DNA of 64,000 nucleotides, taken from Vibrio hippocampi (GTDB lineage: Bacteria; Pseudomonadota; Gammaproteobacteria; Enterobacterales; Vibrionaceae). The stretch is taken from positions 1,984,001 through 2,048,000 of the forward strand of contig NZ_CAKLCM010000002.1 in NCBI RefSeq assembly GCF_921292975.1, in the 5' to 3' direction. A model generated the notes under the pieces. The model ran no database searches. It worked only from the letters and a program-made list of their open reading frames with translations, and was not told where the DNA came from. Both the position numbers and the translations under genes were made by a program. Shown here one piece after another: positions 1 through 8,438 of the stretch (positions within the stretch are counted from its first letter, which is position 1; every line of letters starts with the position of its first letter).

Positions 1-1981
1 CTACGATGGCTTCAGCTAAGTAGGTTAGATGGTCACTGACTTTCATCACAGGAAGTACACCAGCAATGTCGGCAGCAGCAATACGCAAAATACAAGTCTG
101 CTTGAATTGACGTAGCGCTTCCATCTGTTGCTCCATATCCTCTTCTGGGATACGAGCTAGATAGTCCCTAAGCTCGGTTTTATATGAATCGAGCGCAACC
201 GGGTGGTAAAGATGAGCAGGGTCAAGAAGTTCATCTAACAAAATCGGGTAACGCGCCAATTTTTCCGAGATCATCGGACTGGCGGTACACAGGCGTACTA
301 ATTGAATCAAAGCAGCTGGGTGCTCATCTAACAACTCTAAATAAGTCGTTCTCGTCACCACTGCCCGCAAAACGTGTAGCACTCTTGGCAAACCAAATTC
401 CGCATCTTTGTTAGCGTAAATGGTGCTGAATACTTTTGGCATTAAACGATTCAAAACCTCACGCCCTCTTGGACCTAAGGTTTTCTTGGCTAAATCGGAT
501 TTAAAATCGGAAATTTGTTGACGCTTTTGCTCCGGTTCAGCGGCTTTAATATCGTTTTGCAGAATATGCTCAAGAACATCGGGTTTATGCGCCATATCCC
601 AAAGTTCGCTAAAGTGTTTAGCAACGGTTTGGGTTTCTTCTTCGTCTTCTTCATCACCAATCAGGTTAGCAAAAACCTGATGCACATTGAGCATATGTTG
701 TTGAGTGACCTCAAGCATAGACTCCCAATCATCAAAGCCGAGTGCGCAAGCAAGGCGCAGTTGATCAACATCTTTATCAGGCAATGTTTGTGTCTGTTTA
801 TCATTGATCGCTTGGAGGATATTTTCTTGTCTGCGTAAGAACTTATATGCCTCTGTCAATTGTGTGACCTCGTTCGCGTCCAACAGTTGCAACGAACCAA
901 TGGCCTCTAAGGTTTCTAACAAGCCACGACGGCGTAAACTTGGCTCTCGTCCACCTCGGATCAACTGGAATACTTGAGCGATAAATTCAACTTCACGAAT
1001 GCCGCCCGGTCCCAGCTTAATATTGCTCCATAAACCACGACGACGCACTTCACTGCTGATCATCGCTTTCATACGTCTGAGCGATTGAATAGCACTGAAA
1101 TCGATATAACGCCTAAAGACAAAGGGACGTAGCATCTTTCGCAGCTCTTGATACTCAGGGTACATCTCTCGCCCCATAACGCGGGCTTTGATCATGGCGT
1201 AACGCTCCCAATCACGCCCCTGCTCTTGGTAATAATCCTCAAGAGCAGCATAGCTCATCACCAAAGGTCCACTTTCACCAAAGGGTCTAAGGCGCATATC
1301 GACGCGATAGCAAAATCCATCAAAGGTTTGTTGATCAAGGGCTTTAATCAGTCGCTGACCTAAACGAGTGAAAAACTGCGCATTGGCAATCGAGCGTCGA
1401 GCTCCCTGTGTTTCACCATTTTCTGGATAGGTGAAGATAAGATCGATATCAGAAGAGAAATTTAACTCACCGCCTCCCAGTTTACCCATACCAATAATCA
1501 ACATCGGCTGAGGTTCGCCCGCAGCATTGGTGGGTGTTCCCCACTCTTGGCAACAGGTTTGATATTGCCACTGGTAAGTCTCAACAATCATCGCCTCGGC
1601 TAACATAGAAAGATGATTCAGGCTCTGTTCCAGTGACCAACTCCCCACCATATCGCGCCAAGCAATATAGACCATTTCTCGGCTTCGGAATTGACGGAGT
1701 ACCTTATGCCCCTCCTGCTCGGACGCACACAGTTTGAGTAAATCACTCAGGCGATAACGATAACCATCAATGCGACTGGCTTGTATTAACATCTTAGGAA
1801 GCTGCTCAACCAATTCGCTGTCTGTTTGCAAAGCGTCATAGATAAAATCACTCAAAGAGACAACTTGAGACAGTTGCTGTTTTAGTTCATCAGACCAATC
1901 ATTCAGCTGTGGGTGTTCGTTATAGAGCGTTTCTAAAGCAGAACGACTATGAGTTTTCAGCATCTCAGGCAATGGTTGCAT
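1..1981 (-). CDS. glnE: GlnE, bifunctional glutamine synthetase adenylyltransferase / adenylyl-removing enzyme (3' part outside window)
   Basis: GlnE attaches AMP to, and removes it from, glutamine synthetase in response to nitrogen status signalled by PII. The reading frame is open from an ATG at 1981 to the window edge (660 codons); the family is about 945 residues, so the whole N-terminal adenylyl-removing half and part of the C-terminal half are present. The nucleotidyltransferase signature GGGELNFSSDIDL is visible, with the metal-binding aspartates at about residues 178 and 180, and the last visible residues match the conserved MKVSDHLTYLAEAIV stretch. The gene is followed, in its own upstream direction, by the yadGH terminator, so it is probably transcribed separately. 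Only the missing end limits certainty. Confidence 0.95.
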   Translation of the reverse strand, partial: MQPLPEMLKTHSRSALETLYNEHPQLNDWSDELKQQLSQVVSLSDFIYDALQTDSELVEQLPKMLIQASRIDGYRYRLSDLLKLCASEQEGHKVLRQFRSREMVYIAWRDMVGSWSLEQSLNHLSMLAEAMIVETYQWQYQTCCQEWGTPTNAAGEPQPMLIIGMGKLGGGELNFSSDIDLIFTYPENGETQGARRSIANAQFFTRLGQRLIKALDQQTFDGFCYRVDMRLRPFGESGPLVMSYAALEDYYQEQGRDWERYAMIKARVMGREMYPEYQELRKMLRPFVFRRYIDFSAIQSLRRMKAMISSEVRRRGLWSNIKLGPGGIREVEFIAQVFQLIRGGREPSLRRRGLLETLEAIGSLQLLDANEVTQLTEAYKFLRRQENILQAINDKQTQTLPDKDVDQLRLACALGFDDWESMLEVTQQHMLNVHQVFANLIGDEEDEEETQTVAKHFSELWDMAHKPDVLEHILQNDIKAAEPEQKRQQISDFKSDLAKKTLGPRGREVLNRLMPKVFSTIYANKDAEFGLPRVLHVLRAVVTRTTYLELLDEHPAALIQLVRLCTASPMISEKLARYPILLDELLDPAHLYHPVALDSYKTELRDYLARIPEEDMEQQMEALRQFKQTCILRIAAADIAGVLPVMKVSDHLTYLAEAIV

Positions 1982-2007
1982 GCTTCTTCCTTGTATAGCG
2001 AAAAATA

Positions 2008-2033
2008 AAAATGGCGGCCTAAGCCACCATTTT
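2008..2033 (-). terminator. Rho-independent terminator after yadH
   Basis: AAAATGG and CCATTTT arms enclose an inner GGC/GCC pair with one internal mismatch. Read on the minus strand the hairpin is followed by a T-rich run (about 1996-2007). It lies between the yadH stop and the glnE start. Confidence 0.7.
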
Positions 2034-2085
2034 AAATCGATTAATTGACACGAGCATGGTCAACGCTGGATAACGGCAAACGCTA

Positions 2086-2862
2086 TCAACTTCTAAGACC
2101 AATGCCCTTGGTAACCAAATGGTGTGCTACCCCATAAAGTAACACGATAAACACGGTAAGTACGCCAAAAGATGTCACAATACCGACATCAGAAACCCCT
2201 AGAAATCCGTAACGAAATGCATTGATCATATAGACGATTGGGTTGATCTTAGACACGCCTTGCCAAAACTCAGGCAACAGACTGATTGAGTAAAAAACAC
2301 CACCCAAATAGGTCAGCGGGGTCAATACAAACGTCGGAATAATAGAGATGTCATCAAACGTCTTGGCATATATTGCATTGATAAGACCACCCAGTGAAAA
2401 CAACACAGACGTCATCAATACCGTTGCGATAATGATGCCCCAATGTTGCACTTGCAGATCAACAAAGAACAGCGAAACAAAGGTGACAATAGACGCGACT
2501 AAGAGTCCTCGCACCACTCCTCCCATAACAAAACCGGCAATGATAATGTAGTTAGGAACAGGAGCGACCAATAACTCTTCTATGTTGCGTTGGAACTTGG
2601 CACTAAAAAATGAAGACGCGACGTTGGAGTACGAGTTAGTGATAATCGACATCATAATCAGACCCGGTACAATATATTCCATGTAACTAAAGCCGCCCAT
2701 TTGACCGATGCGAGACCCAATCAAGTTACCGAAAATAATAAAGTACAGCGTCATGGTGATCGCTGGTGGTACTAAGGTTTGAACCCAAATACGGGTAAAG
2801 CGATTAATTTCTTTGGTTAACAGACTTTTAAAAGCTGTCCAATAGAGACCATACATATTCAT
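2086..2862 (-). CDS. yadH: YadH-type ABC-2 transporter permease
   Basis: Integral membrane subunit of a two-gene ABC exporter; the substrate is unknown in the family. The 258-residue protein has about six hydrophobic segments and an ABC-2 permease layout, with a cytoplasmic N-terminus rich in conserved aromatic and basic residues. It begins one nucleotide after the stop of the ATPase gene, so the two are co-transcribed and probably translationally coupled. The start at 2862 (MNMYGLYW) is followed two codons later by a second ATG that could also be used. E. coli YadH has a similar length. Identification by sequence resemblance is strong; physiological role unknown. Confidence 0.9.
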   Translation of the reverse strand: MNMYGLYWTAFKSLLTKEINRFTRIWVQTLVPPAITMTLYFIIFGNLIGSRIGQMGGFSYMEYIVPGLIMMSIITNSYSNVASSFFSAKFQRNIEELLVAPVPNYIIIAGFVMGGVVRGLLVASIVTFVSLFFVDLQVQHWGIIIATVLMTSVLFSLGGLINAIYAKTFDDISIIPTFVLTPLTYLGGVFYSISLLPEFWQGVSKINPIVYMINAFRYGFLGVSDVGIVTSFGVLTVFIVLLYGVAHHLVTKGIGLRS

Positions 2863-2863
2863 T

Positions 2864-3784
2864 TTAGTCTGCCTTTACCTGTTCGCGAACAATGGAGACG
2901 AACAACTCTTCGAGTCGGTTCGCTTTGTTTCTCATCGATAATACCTTTACCCCAGATTGAGTTAACTGAGTAAAAATCGGGTTTAATCCCTGTGTTTTTT
3001 CTACTTCTATCTCTAGCGAACCATTGACTAACTTTTGCGAATTCACCTGTGCCAGGTTGGGCAGTTCCCCTTCAAATTCAATATCAAGTACAAACGTCTC
3101 AACATGCAGTTTCGATAACAGGGCTTTCATGGAGGTATTTTCAATCAACTCCCCACGTTGAATGATACCGATATTGCGACACAGCAACTCAGCTTCTTCA
3201 AGATAGTGGGTCGTCAAAATAATCGTAATACCTTGCTGGTTAATTTGTTTGAGAAAGTCCCACATTGAACGGCGAAGTTCTATATCCACCCCTGCTGTTG
3301 GCTCATCCAAAATCAATAGTTTTGGCTCATGCATAAGGGCGCGAGCGATCATTAAGCGACGCTTCATACCACCTGACAGGTTACGCGCACGCTCTGAACG
3401 TTTGTCCCATAGGTCGAGTTGCGAGAGGTACTTTTCTGCACGCTGCTTAGCCACCGCTTTCGGCACACCATAATAGCCAGCTTGCTGAAGGACAATCTGT
3501 TCGACAGTTTCAAACTGATTGAAGTTAAACTCTTGCGGAACCAGACCTAATTGCTGCTTTGCCAATTCTAACTCTTGGTCAATATCATGCCCAAACACAG
3601 ACACTTTGCCTGAAGTTTTGTTCACTAAGGAGGTAATAATACCAATGGTGGTCGATTTTCCCGCGCCATTCGGCCCCAGCAGCGCATAAAAGTCGCCCTG
3701 CTCGACCGTCAAACTCACACCTTTAAGAGCCTCAAAGCCCCCTGCGTATGTCTTTCTAAGTTGCTCTATCTCTAATGCAAACAT
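2864..3784 (-). CDS. yadG: YadG-type ABC transporter ATP-binding protein
   Basis: ATPase subunit that powers the YadH permease. The protein (306 residues from the chosen start) shows a Walker A GPNGAGKST, the ABC signature LSGGMKRR, Walker B LLILDEPTAGVD and the switch histidine in LTTHYLEEAE, then a C-terminal domain typical of DrrA-like exporters. The frame is open further upstream (to 3829), but homology with E. coli YadG (start IALELQQLKKTYPGG) begins at the methionine at 3784 (MFALEIEQL), so I prefer that start. It is the first gene of the yadGH pair. Substrate unknown. Confidence 0.9.
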   Translation of the reverse strand: MFALEIEQLRKTYAGGFEALKGVSLTVEQGDFYALLGPNGAGKSTTIGIITSLVNKTSGKVSVFGHDIDQELELAKQQLGLVPQEFNFNQFETVEQIVLQQAGYYGVPKAVAKQRAEKYLSQLDLWDKRSERARNLSGGMKRRLMIARALMHEPKLLILDEPTAGVDIELRRSMWDFLKQINQQGITIILTTHYLEEAELLCRNIGIIQRGELIENTSMKALLSKLHVETFVLDIEFEGELPNLAQVNSQKLVNGSLEIEVEKTQGLNPIFTQLTQSGVKVLSMRNKANRLEELFVSIVREQVKAD

Positions 3785-4079
3785 GTGCTTTTCCGGATTA
3801 GTGTTCACTAAATGCTTTGATATTTCCAAGTATATCGAAGGATGAATTGTAACCGATCCTAGCTTATATAATCAAAGCCTTTTCAACGCCTGTTTAATCA
3901 TAGCTCGTGATTTTAGGATATATTCTTCAACCATGGATTAATGGGTAGTATGCCCTTGATTTGACTGTCTGGGCACTATGCCTAGCAACAGCTCAGATGA
4001 GTTTGAACAAGGTATAATTTATTGAGCGTCTATAAACAACTTTGTGTATAGTATTCTCCACTTATTGAAGGGACGTGAT

Positions 4080-4739
4080 ATGCCAGAAATTAAACAACTT
4101 TTTGAAAACAACTCTCTTTGGTCCGAGCAACTCAGGTCTGAGCGACCAGAGTACTTTACCAAGCTTGAAGAGGGTCAGAGCCCAGGTTTCCTATGGATAG
4201 GTTGCTCTGACAGTCGAGTGCCTGCCGAGCGCCTGACTGGCTTATATTCCGGTGAACTTTTTGTTCATCGCAACGTGGCAAACCAAGTGATTCATACCGA
4301 TTTAAACTGCTTATCTGTGGTTCAATATGCGGTTGACGTATTAAAGGTAAAGCACATTATCGTTTGTGGTCACTATGGCTGTGGTGGTGTTAATGCCGCG
4401 ATTGATAACCCTCAATTGGGTTTGATCAATAACTGGCTATTGCATATTCGTGATTTATATCTAAAACACAAAAACTGGCTATCAGACTTACCACGTGAAT
4501 TGTGGGGCGATAAGTTGTGCGAGATAAACGTCGCGGAACAAGTCTACAATCTAGGCAACTCAACCATAATGCAAAATGCTTGGGAAAGAGGTCAAGAGGT
4601 TGAAATTCATGGCGTCGTTTATGGTATTGGCGATGGAAAATTGCAAGATTTGGGCGTGCGATGCTATAACAGAGAATCACTAGAGGCCAACTACACCAGT
4701 GCCATGAAGACGATTCTTAATAGCGGTATCTTAAAATAG
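4080..4739 (+). CDS. can: Beta-class carbonic anhydrase Can
   Basis: Interconverts CO2 and bicarbonate in the cytoplasm, supplying bicarbonate for carboxylations. The 219-residue protein carries the zinc ligands Cys42, His98 and Cys101 and the Asp44/Arg46 dyad (CSDSR ... HYGCGG), with the same spacing as E. coli Can (220 residues). The start at 4080 is preceded by an AAGGGACG ribosome binding site; upstream in-frame codons back to 4044 are not needed. It stands alone, convergent with hpt across a shared terminator. The family identification is secure. Confidence 0.95.
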   Translation: MPEIKQLFENNSLWSEQLRSERPEYFTKLEEGQSPGFLWIGCSDSRVPAERLTGLYSGELFVHRNVANQVIHTDLNCLSVVQYAVDVLKVKHIIVCGHYGCGGVNAAIDNPQLGLINNWLLHIRDLYLKHKNWLSDLPRELWGDKLCEINVAEQVYNLGNSTIMQNAWERGQEVEIHGVVYGIGDGKLQDLGVRCYNRESLEANYTSAMKTILNSGILK

Positions 4740-4790
4740 ATCGCTCGCTATAGAACAGACTAGCTTTAGAACAAACTAGCGATAGAAAAG

Positions 4791-4828
4791 AAAAGGCCGT
4801 GAAATGCTTCAACATTACACGGCCTTTT
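4791..4828. terminator. Bidirectional terminator between can and hpt
   Basis: Perfect 11-bp arms AAAAGGCCGTG / CACGGCCTTTT with a 16-nt loop; flanking A and T runs let it act for can on the plus strand and hpt on the minus strand. Confidence 0.85.
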
Positions 4829-4847
4829 CTGTTAACAAGTCGTTCAG

Positions 4848-5378
4848 TTACTCTTGAGGTACGACTTTACCAATATACGGCAGATGACGGTATTTCTGCG
4901 CGTAATCGATACCCACGCCAACAACAAACTCATCCGGGATCTCAAAGCCCAACCAGTCTACATCGACAGCGACCTCACGACGTGATGGCTTATCAAGCAG
5001 CGTACAGATTCTGATCGACTTTGGTTCTCGAAGAGAAAGGATCTCTTTTACCTTGTTTAAGGTATTGCCGGTGTCGATAATATCTTCAACTAGCAGCACA
5101 TCTTTGCCTTTAATGTCGTCGTCTAAATCTTTTAAGATACGTACATCTCTCGAACTCTCCATGCCGTTGCCATAGCTAGAAGCCGTCATAAAGTCGACAC
5201 AGTGGGTCAGGTCAATAGCTCGAGCAAGGTCTGCCATAAACACAAAAGAGCCGCGCAACAAGCCGACCAAAACTAGATCTTCACTACCTTGATAATGTGC
5301 AGTGATCTCGCGACCGATAGCCTGTACACGCTCATGAACTTCTTTCTCAGAAATCATGACTTCAACTGTATGTTTCAT
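4848..5378 (-). CDS. hpt: Hypoxanthine phosphoribosyltransferase
   Basis: Purine salvage enzyme that joins hypoxanthine (and guanine less well) to PRPP to give IMP. The 176-residue protein has the PRPP-binding signature [13 protein letters not shown] and the DFMTASSYG loop. The frame extends upstream to 5477, but homology starts at MKHTVEVM (5378), where a GAGATTACT spacer and ribosome binding site are visible, so that start is used. It is transcribed away from luxR; this hpt-luxR-lpdA neighbourhood is typical of Vibrio. Confidence 0.93.
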   Translation of the reverse strand: MKHTVEVMISEKEVHERVQAIGREITAHYQGSEDLVLVGLLRGSFVFMADLARAIDLTHCVDFMTASSYGNGMESSRDVRILKDLDDDIKGKDVLLVEDIIDTGNTLNKVKEILSLREPKSIRICTLLDKPSRREVAVDVDWLGFEIPDEFVVGVGIDYAQKYRHLPYIGKVVPQE

Positions 5379-5836
5379 AGTAATCTCAAATAAGTTGACG
5401 ATTGAACATTGCCTACACTTTCTACCCGCTGATTTCCTGATTCCATTGCAAATTAACCACGTAACTCTTACATCCATCGGTCAAAGCAATTAGGCAATTG
5501 AGTTAATATCTCACTCTAGATATTCGATTGCAGTTAAGTGTAGAACAAAAATAAGTGCGCAATAGTATCACTTTAGCCACTAACTGAACATCACCATTCA
5601 GGCCATCGTTTCTGCCTTTTGTCGTAGGTCAGTTGAAATAATTTGAACAGCCAAATTAAGATTTCTTTGTGAAATAAACATTTAGTTTCATAAAAAACTG
5701 TGACTGGCGAATTAATAACCACTAAATATGTATATTATCAGTGTTGGCATATTGACCAAACAGTATATGCACCATTACACTTATACGGTATAAGAAATAT
5801 AACAGTCACGTATTTCCATTATGGAAATTTAAATCA

Positions 5837-5862
5837 ACTTCTAAATCAATCCGTTTAGAAGT
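5837..5862 (+). promoter_or_regulatory. Hairpin in the luxR leader region
   Basis: Perfect 9-bp arms ACTTCTAAA / TTTAGAAGT separated by 8 nt, about 100 nt upstream of the luxR start. It could be an RNA leader hairpin or a dyad operator; the sequence alone does not decide. Confidence 0.45.
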
Positions 5863-5933
5863 AAGCAAAACTAAGGCGTTAGACCTTAGAACATGATGAC
5901 TATTAAAAACGCTGAGGCTTATAAAACCATCAG

Positions 5934-5949
5934 CAATAACAACGTTAGT
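5934..5949 (+). promoter_or_regulatory. Probable Qrr sRNA pairing site in the luxR mRNA leader
   Basis: CAATAACAACGTTAGT matches, at 14 of 16 positions, the complement of the conserved Qrr segment ACUGACGUUGUUAGUG as I recall it; one of the two differences would be a G-U wobble. It lies 14 nt before the ATG, next to the AAGGAAAC ribosome binding site, which is the position at which Qrr RNAs block hapR/luxR translation in studied vibrios. Confidence 0.75.
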
Positions 5950-5963
5950 AAGGAAACTAAAAT

Positions 5964-6572
5964 ATGGAATCAATTACCAAAAGGCCCAGGACTCGATTAA
6001 GTCCAGAAAAACGCAAGCTGCAATTGATGGAGATCGCCCAAGAGGTGTTTGCTAAGCGCGGTATCGGTCGTGCTGGTCACGCGGACATCGCCGATGTTGC
6101 ACAGGTATCAGTCGCGACCGTGTTCAACTATTTTCCTACCCGTGAGGACTTGGTTGATGAGGTGCTAAACGATGTGGTTTCTCAGTATTCAAACTTCATC
6201 TCAAACACCATTGATCCTGATAACTCGATTCAAGACAACTTACAAAACCTTCTCGACGGTATTGTTGAGCTTTCCATTTGTGATTGTCATTGGAATAAAG
6301 TTTGGTTTGAATGGAGTACTTCAACACGCGACGAAGTGTGGGCGCTGTTTTTAAGCTCAAACGAAACAAGCCAATCGCTGCTTGAGAACCTCTTTCAAGC
6401 CGCTATCGATAATGGCGACATTTCTAATATGCATCAGCCCAAGGCACTCACTAGCCTACTTCATGGCGTAAGTTACTCGGTTTTCGTTGAAGCAAATCGA
6501 GAGGCGGATCCAAACACGCTTAAATATCTATCACAAACCTTTATCGATATGGTTTGTAACAAGCCATGCTAA
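5964..6572 (+). CDS. luxR: LuxR/HapR/OpaR/SmcR-type quorum-sensing master regulator (TetR family)
   Basis: DNA-binding regulator that accumulates at high cell density and switches hundreds of Vibrio genes. The 202-residue protein opens with MESITKRPRTRLSP and has the TetR-type helix-turn-helix HADIADVAQVSVATVFNYFPTREDLVDEVL (about residues 36-65), nearly identical to V. harveyi LuxR; the C-terminal ligand/dimer domain is more divergent, notably in residues about 75-100 and the last 20. It is not related to V. fischeri LuxR. The leader carries a Qrr pairing site. Position between hpt and lpdA is the standard Vibrio one. The name could equally be hapR, opaR or smcR. Confidence 0.95.
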   Translation: MESITKRPRTRLSPEKRKLQLMEIAQEVFAKRGIGRAGHADIADVAQVSVATVFNYFPTREDLVDEVLNDVVSQYSNFISNTIDPDNSIQDNLQNLLDGIVELSICDCHWNKVWFEWSTSTRDEVWALFLSSNETSQSLLENLFQAAIDNGDISNMHQPKALTSLLHGVSYSVFVEANREADPNTLKYLSQTFIDMVCNKPC

Positions 6573-6610
6573 TCAACGGATACGAAAAACTAAGCGCATG
6601 CTAAAAACGT

Positions 6611-6645
6611 AAGGGTAAGCGAATGCTTGCCCTTAGCTGTTTTTG
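6611..6645 (+). terminator. luxR terminator
   Basis: AAGGGTAAGC / GCTTGCCCTT arms (6611-6620, 6625-6634) with a 4-nt loop, followed after AGCTG by a short T run. Confidence 0.7.
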
Positions 6646-6674
6646 TTGTCGAATACATTTTCTATTGCCGAATA

Positions 6675-6710
6675 AAAAAGCTCCCAACCTTTTCAGTGTG
6701 GGAGCTTTTT
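6675..6710. terminator. Bidirectional terminator between luxR and lpdA
   Basis: 12-bp arms AAAAAGCTCCCA / TGGGAGCTTTTT with a 12-nt loop. It can end lpdA transcripts on the minus strand and is a second stop for luxR. Confidence 0.85.
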
Positions 6711-6763
6711 ATTATCAAGTAACTTAGTATCAAGTAACGATCACTAAATCATTACCTGATCGA

Positions 6764-8191
6764 TTATTTCTTTTTCTTAGCTTTTGCATTTGGAAGGTCA
6801 GTGATCGTACCTTCAAATACTTCCGCTGCAAGACCCACTGATTCATGCAATGTTGGGTGAGCATGGATAGTCAGTGCAATATCTTCAGCATCACAACCCA
6901 TCTCGATAGCAAGACCGATTTCACCTAGTAATTCACCACCGTTAGTACCGACGATAGCACCACCAATCACTCGATGAGACTCTTTATCGAAGATAAGCTT
7001 AGTCATACCGTCTGCACAGTCAGAAGCGATTGCACGACCTGAAGCTGCCCATGGGAATGTCGCCACTTCGTAGTTGATGCCTTCTGCTTTCGCTTCTTTC
7101 TCGGTCTTACCAACCCATGCAACTTCTGGCTCAGTGTAAGCGATTGAAGGAATAACTTTAGGATCGAAGTAGTGCTTCTTACCAGAGATAACTTCCGCCG
7201 CAACGTGACCTTCATGCACACCTTTGTGAGCAAGCATTGGTTGACCAACGATGTCACCGATAGCAAAGATATGTGGTACGTTAGTACGCATCTGCTTGTC
7301 AACGTTGATAAAGCCGCGCTCGTCGATTTCGATACCGGCTTGTTCACCGTCAATCAGCTTACCGTTTGGAACACGACCGATAGCAACAAGAACAGCATCG
7401 TAGCGCTCAGCATCGGCTGGTGCTTTCTTGCCTTCCATTGAGACATAGATACCGTCTTCTTTTGCTTCAACTGCTGTTACCTTAGTTTCAAGCATTAGAT
7501 TGAACTTGTCTTTAATACGCTTGGTATAAACCTTAACGATATCTTTATCCGCAGCTGGGATCACTTGGTCAAACATCTCAACAACGTCAACCTTAGAGCC
7601 TAGTGAGTGGTAAACCGTGCCCATTTCTAGACCGATGATACCGCCACCCATGATAAGCAGTTTTTCTGGTACTTCATTCAGCTCAAGCGCGTCTGTTGAG
7701 TCCCAAATACGTGGATCATCATGCGGGATGAATGGCAGTTTAATTGGACGAGAACCTGCCGCTACGATTGCGTTATCAAAGTTAACGACTGTCTTACCAT
7801 CTTCACCGTCTACTTCAACAGTGTTAGGACCTGTGAATTTACCATAGCCGTTAACGACAGTAACTTTACGCATCTTAGCCATACCGCCAAGACCGCCAGT
7901 AAGTTGGTTGATTACTTTTTCTTTCCAAAGGCGGATCTTGTCGATGTCCGTTTTTGGCTCACCAAATACGATACCGTGTTCAGCTAGAGCTTTCGCTTCT
8001 TCGATAACTTTTGCTACGTGAAGGAGTGCTTTAGATGGAATACAACCAACGTTCAAACAAACACCACCAAGCGTGCTATAACGCTCGATAAGAACCGTTT
8101 CCAAACCTAAATCTGCACAGCGGAAAGCAGCAGAGTAACCTGCTGGACCGGCACCAAGTACAACAACTTGGGCTTTAATTTCTTTGCTCAT
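6764..8191 (-). CDS. lpdA: Dihydrolipoamide dehydrogenase (E3)
   Basis: FAD enzyme that reoxidises lipoyl groups of pyruvate and 2-oxoglutarate dehydrogenases and the glycine cleavage system, passing electrons to NAD+. The 475-residue protein has the FAD motif GAGPAG (13-18), the redox-active pair Cys45/Cys50 in GGVCLNVGC, an NAD-binding GGGIIGLE motif, and the C-terminal HAHPTLHES active-site loop. It ends with a lysine-rich tail. It is the last gene of the pdhR-aceEF-lpdA run, but the 247-nt gap before it, containing a hairpin, suggests it also has its own promoter, as in E. coli. Confidence 0.97.
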   Translation of the reverse strand: MSKEIKAQVVVLGAGPAGYSAAFRCADLGLETVLIERYSTLGGVCLNVGCIPSKALLHVAKVIEEAKALAEHGIVFGEPKTDIDKIRLWKEKVINQLTGGLGGMAKMRKVTVVNGYGKFTGPNTVEVDGEDGKTVVNFDNAIVAAGSRPIKLPFIPHDDPRIWDSTDALELNEVPEKLLIMGGGIIGLEMGTVYHSLGSKVDVVEMFDQVIPAADKDIVKVYTKRIKDKFNLMLETKVTAVEAKEDGIYVSMEGKKAPADAERYDAVLVAIGRVPNGKLIDGEQAGIEIDERGFINVDKQMRTNVPHIFAIGDIVGQPMLAHKGVHEGHVAAEVISGKKHYFDPKVIPSIAYTEPEVAWVGKTEKEAKAEGINYEVATFPWAASGRAIASDCADGMTKLIFDKESHRVIGGAIVGTNGGELLGEIGLAIEMGCDAEDIALTIHAHPTLHESVGLAAEVFEGTITDLPNAKAKKKK

Positions 8192-8403
8192 TTTGACCTC
8201 TTGTAGTCATTATCCCTAACAGGCTTAAGAGTATTGAATTTGTTCTACTTTAATTTTGATTTGTTAATCAAATTCTCAACGCAAACAGTTTACAGAGATG
8301 TTAACGGAGAGAAAAGTAAATCAAGTTAGCCTGTGAGCTAGACAACAAATCAATCTGAAAATGTCTTCAAATTAACACTTGTTGTTACTTATTCGTTAAA
8401 TAA

Positions 8404-8419
8404 GGCGGCTCTCGCCGCC
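8404..8419 (-). terminator. Hairpin between aceF and lpdA
   Basis: GGCGGC / GCCGCC arms with a 4-nt loop; on the minus strand it is followed by TTATTTAA rather than a full T run, so it may be a leaky terminator or an mRNA 3' stabiliser after aceF. Confidence 0.6.
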
Positions 8420-8438
8420 CTATATTTTAATGCTATCT

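Larger units (their letters stand above)
5379..5963. other. Long hpt-luxR divergent intergenic region
   Basis: 585 bp with no convincing coding sequence and high A+T. It must hold the hpt promoter and the luxR promoter and leader. Within it are a perfect 9-bp inverted repeat (5837-5845 / 5854-5862), a half-perfect AphA-like sequence (ATATGCA at 5765-5771) and the Qrr-like pairing site immediately before luxR; each is listed separately or among the findings. Confidence 0.7.

Noticed and set aside
5716..5750. Possible LuxR autorepression site
   Set aside because: A partial TATCAGT-type half-site is present but the second half does not match the LuxR palindrome well enough.
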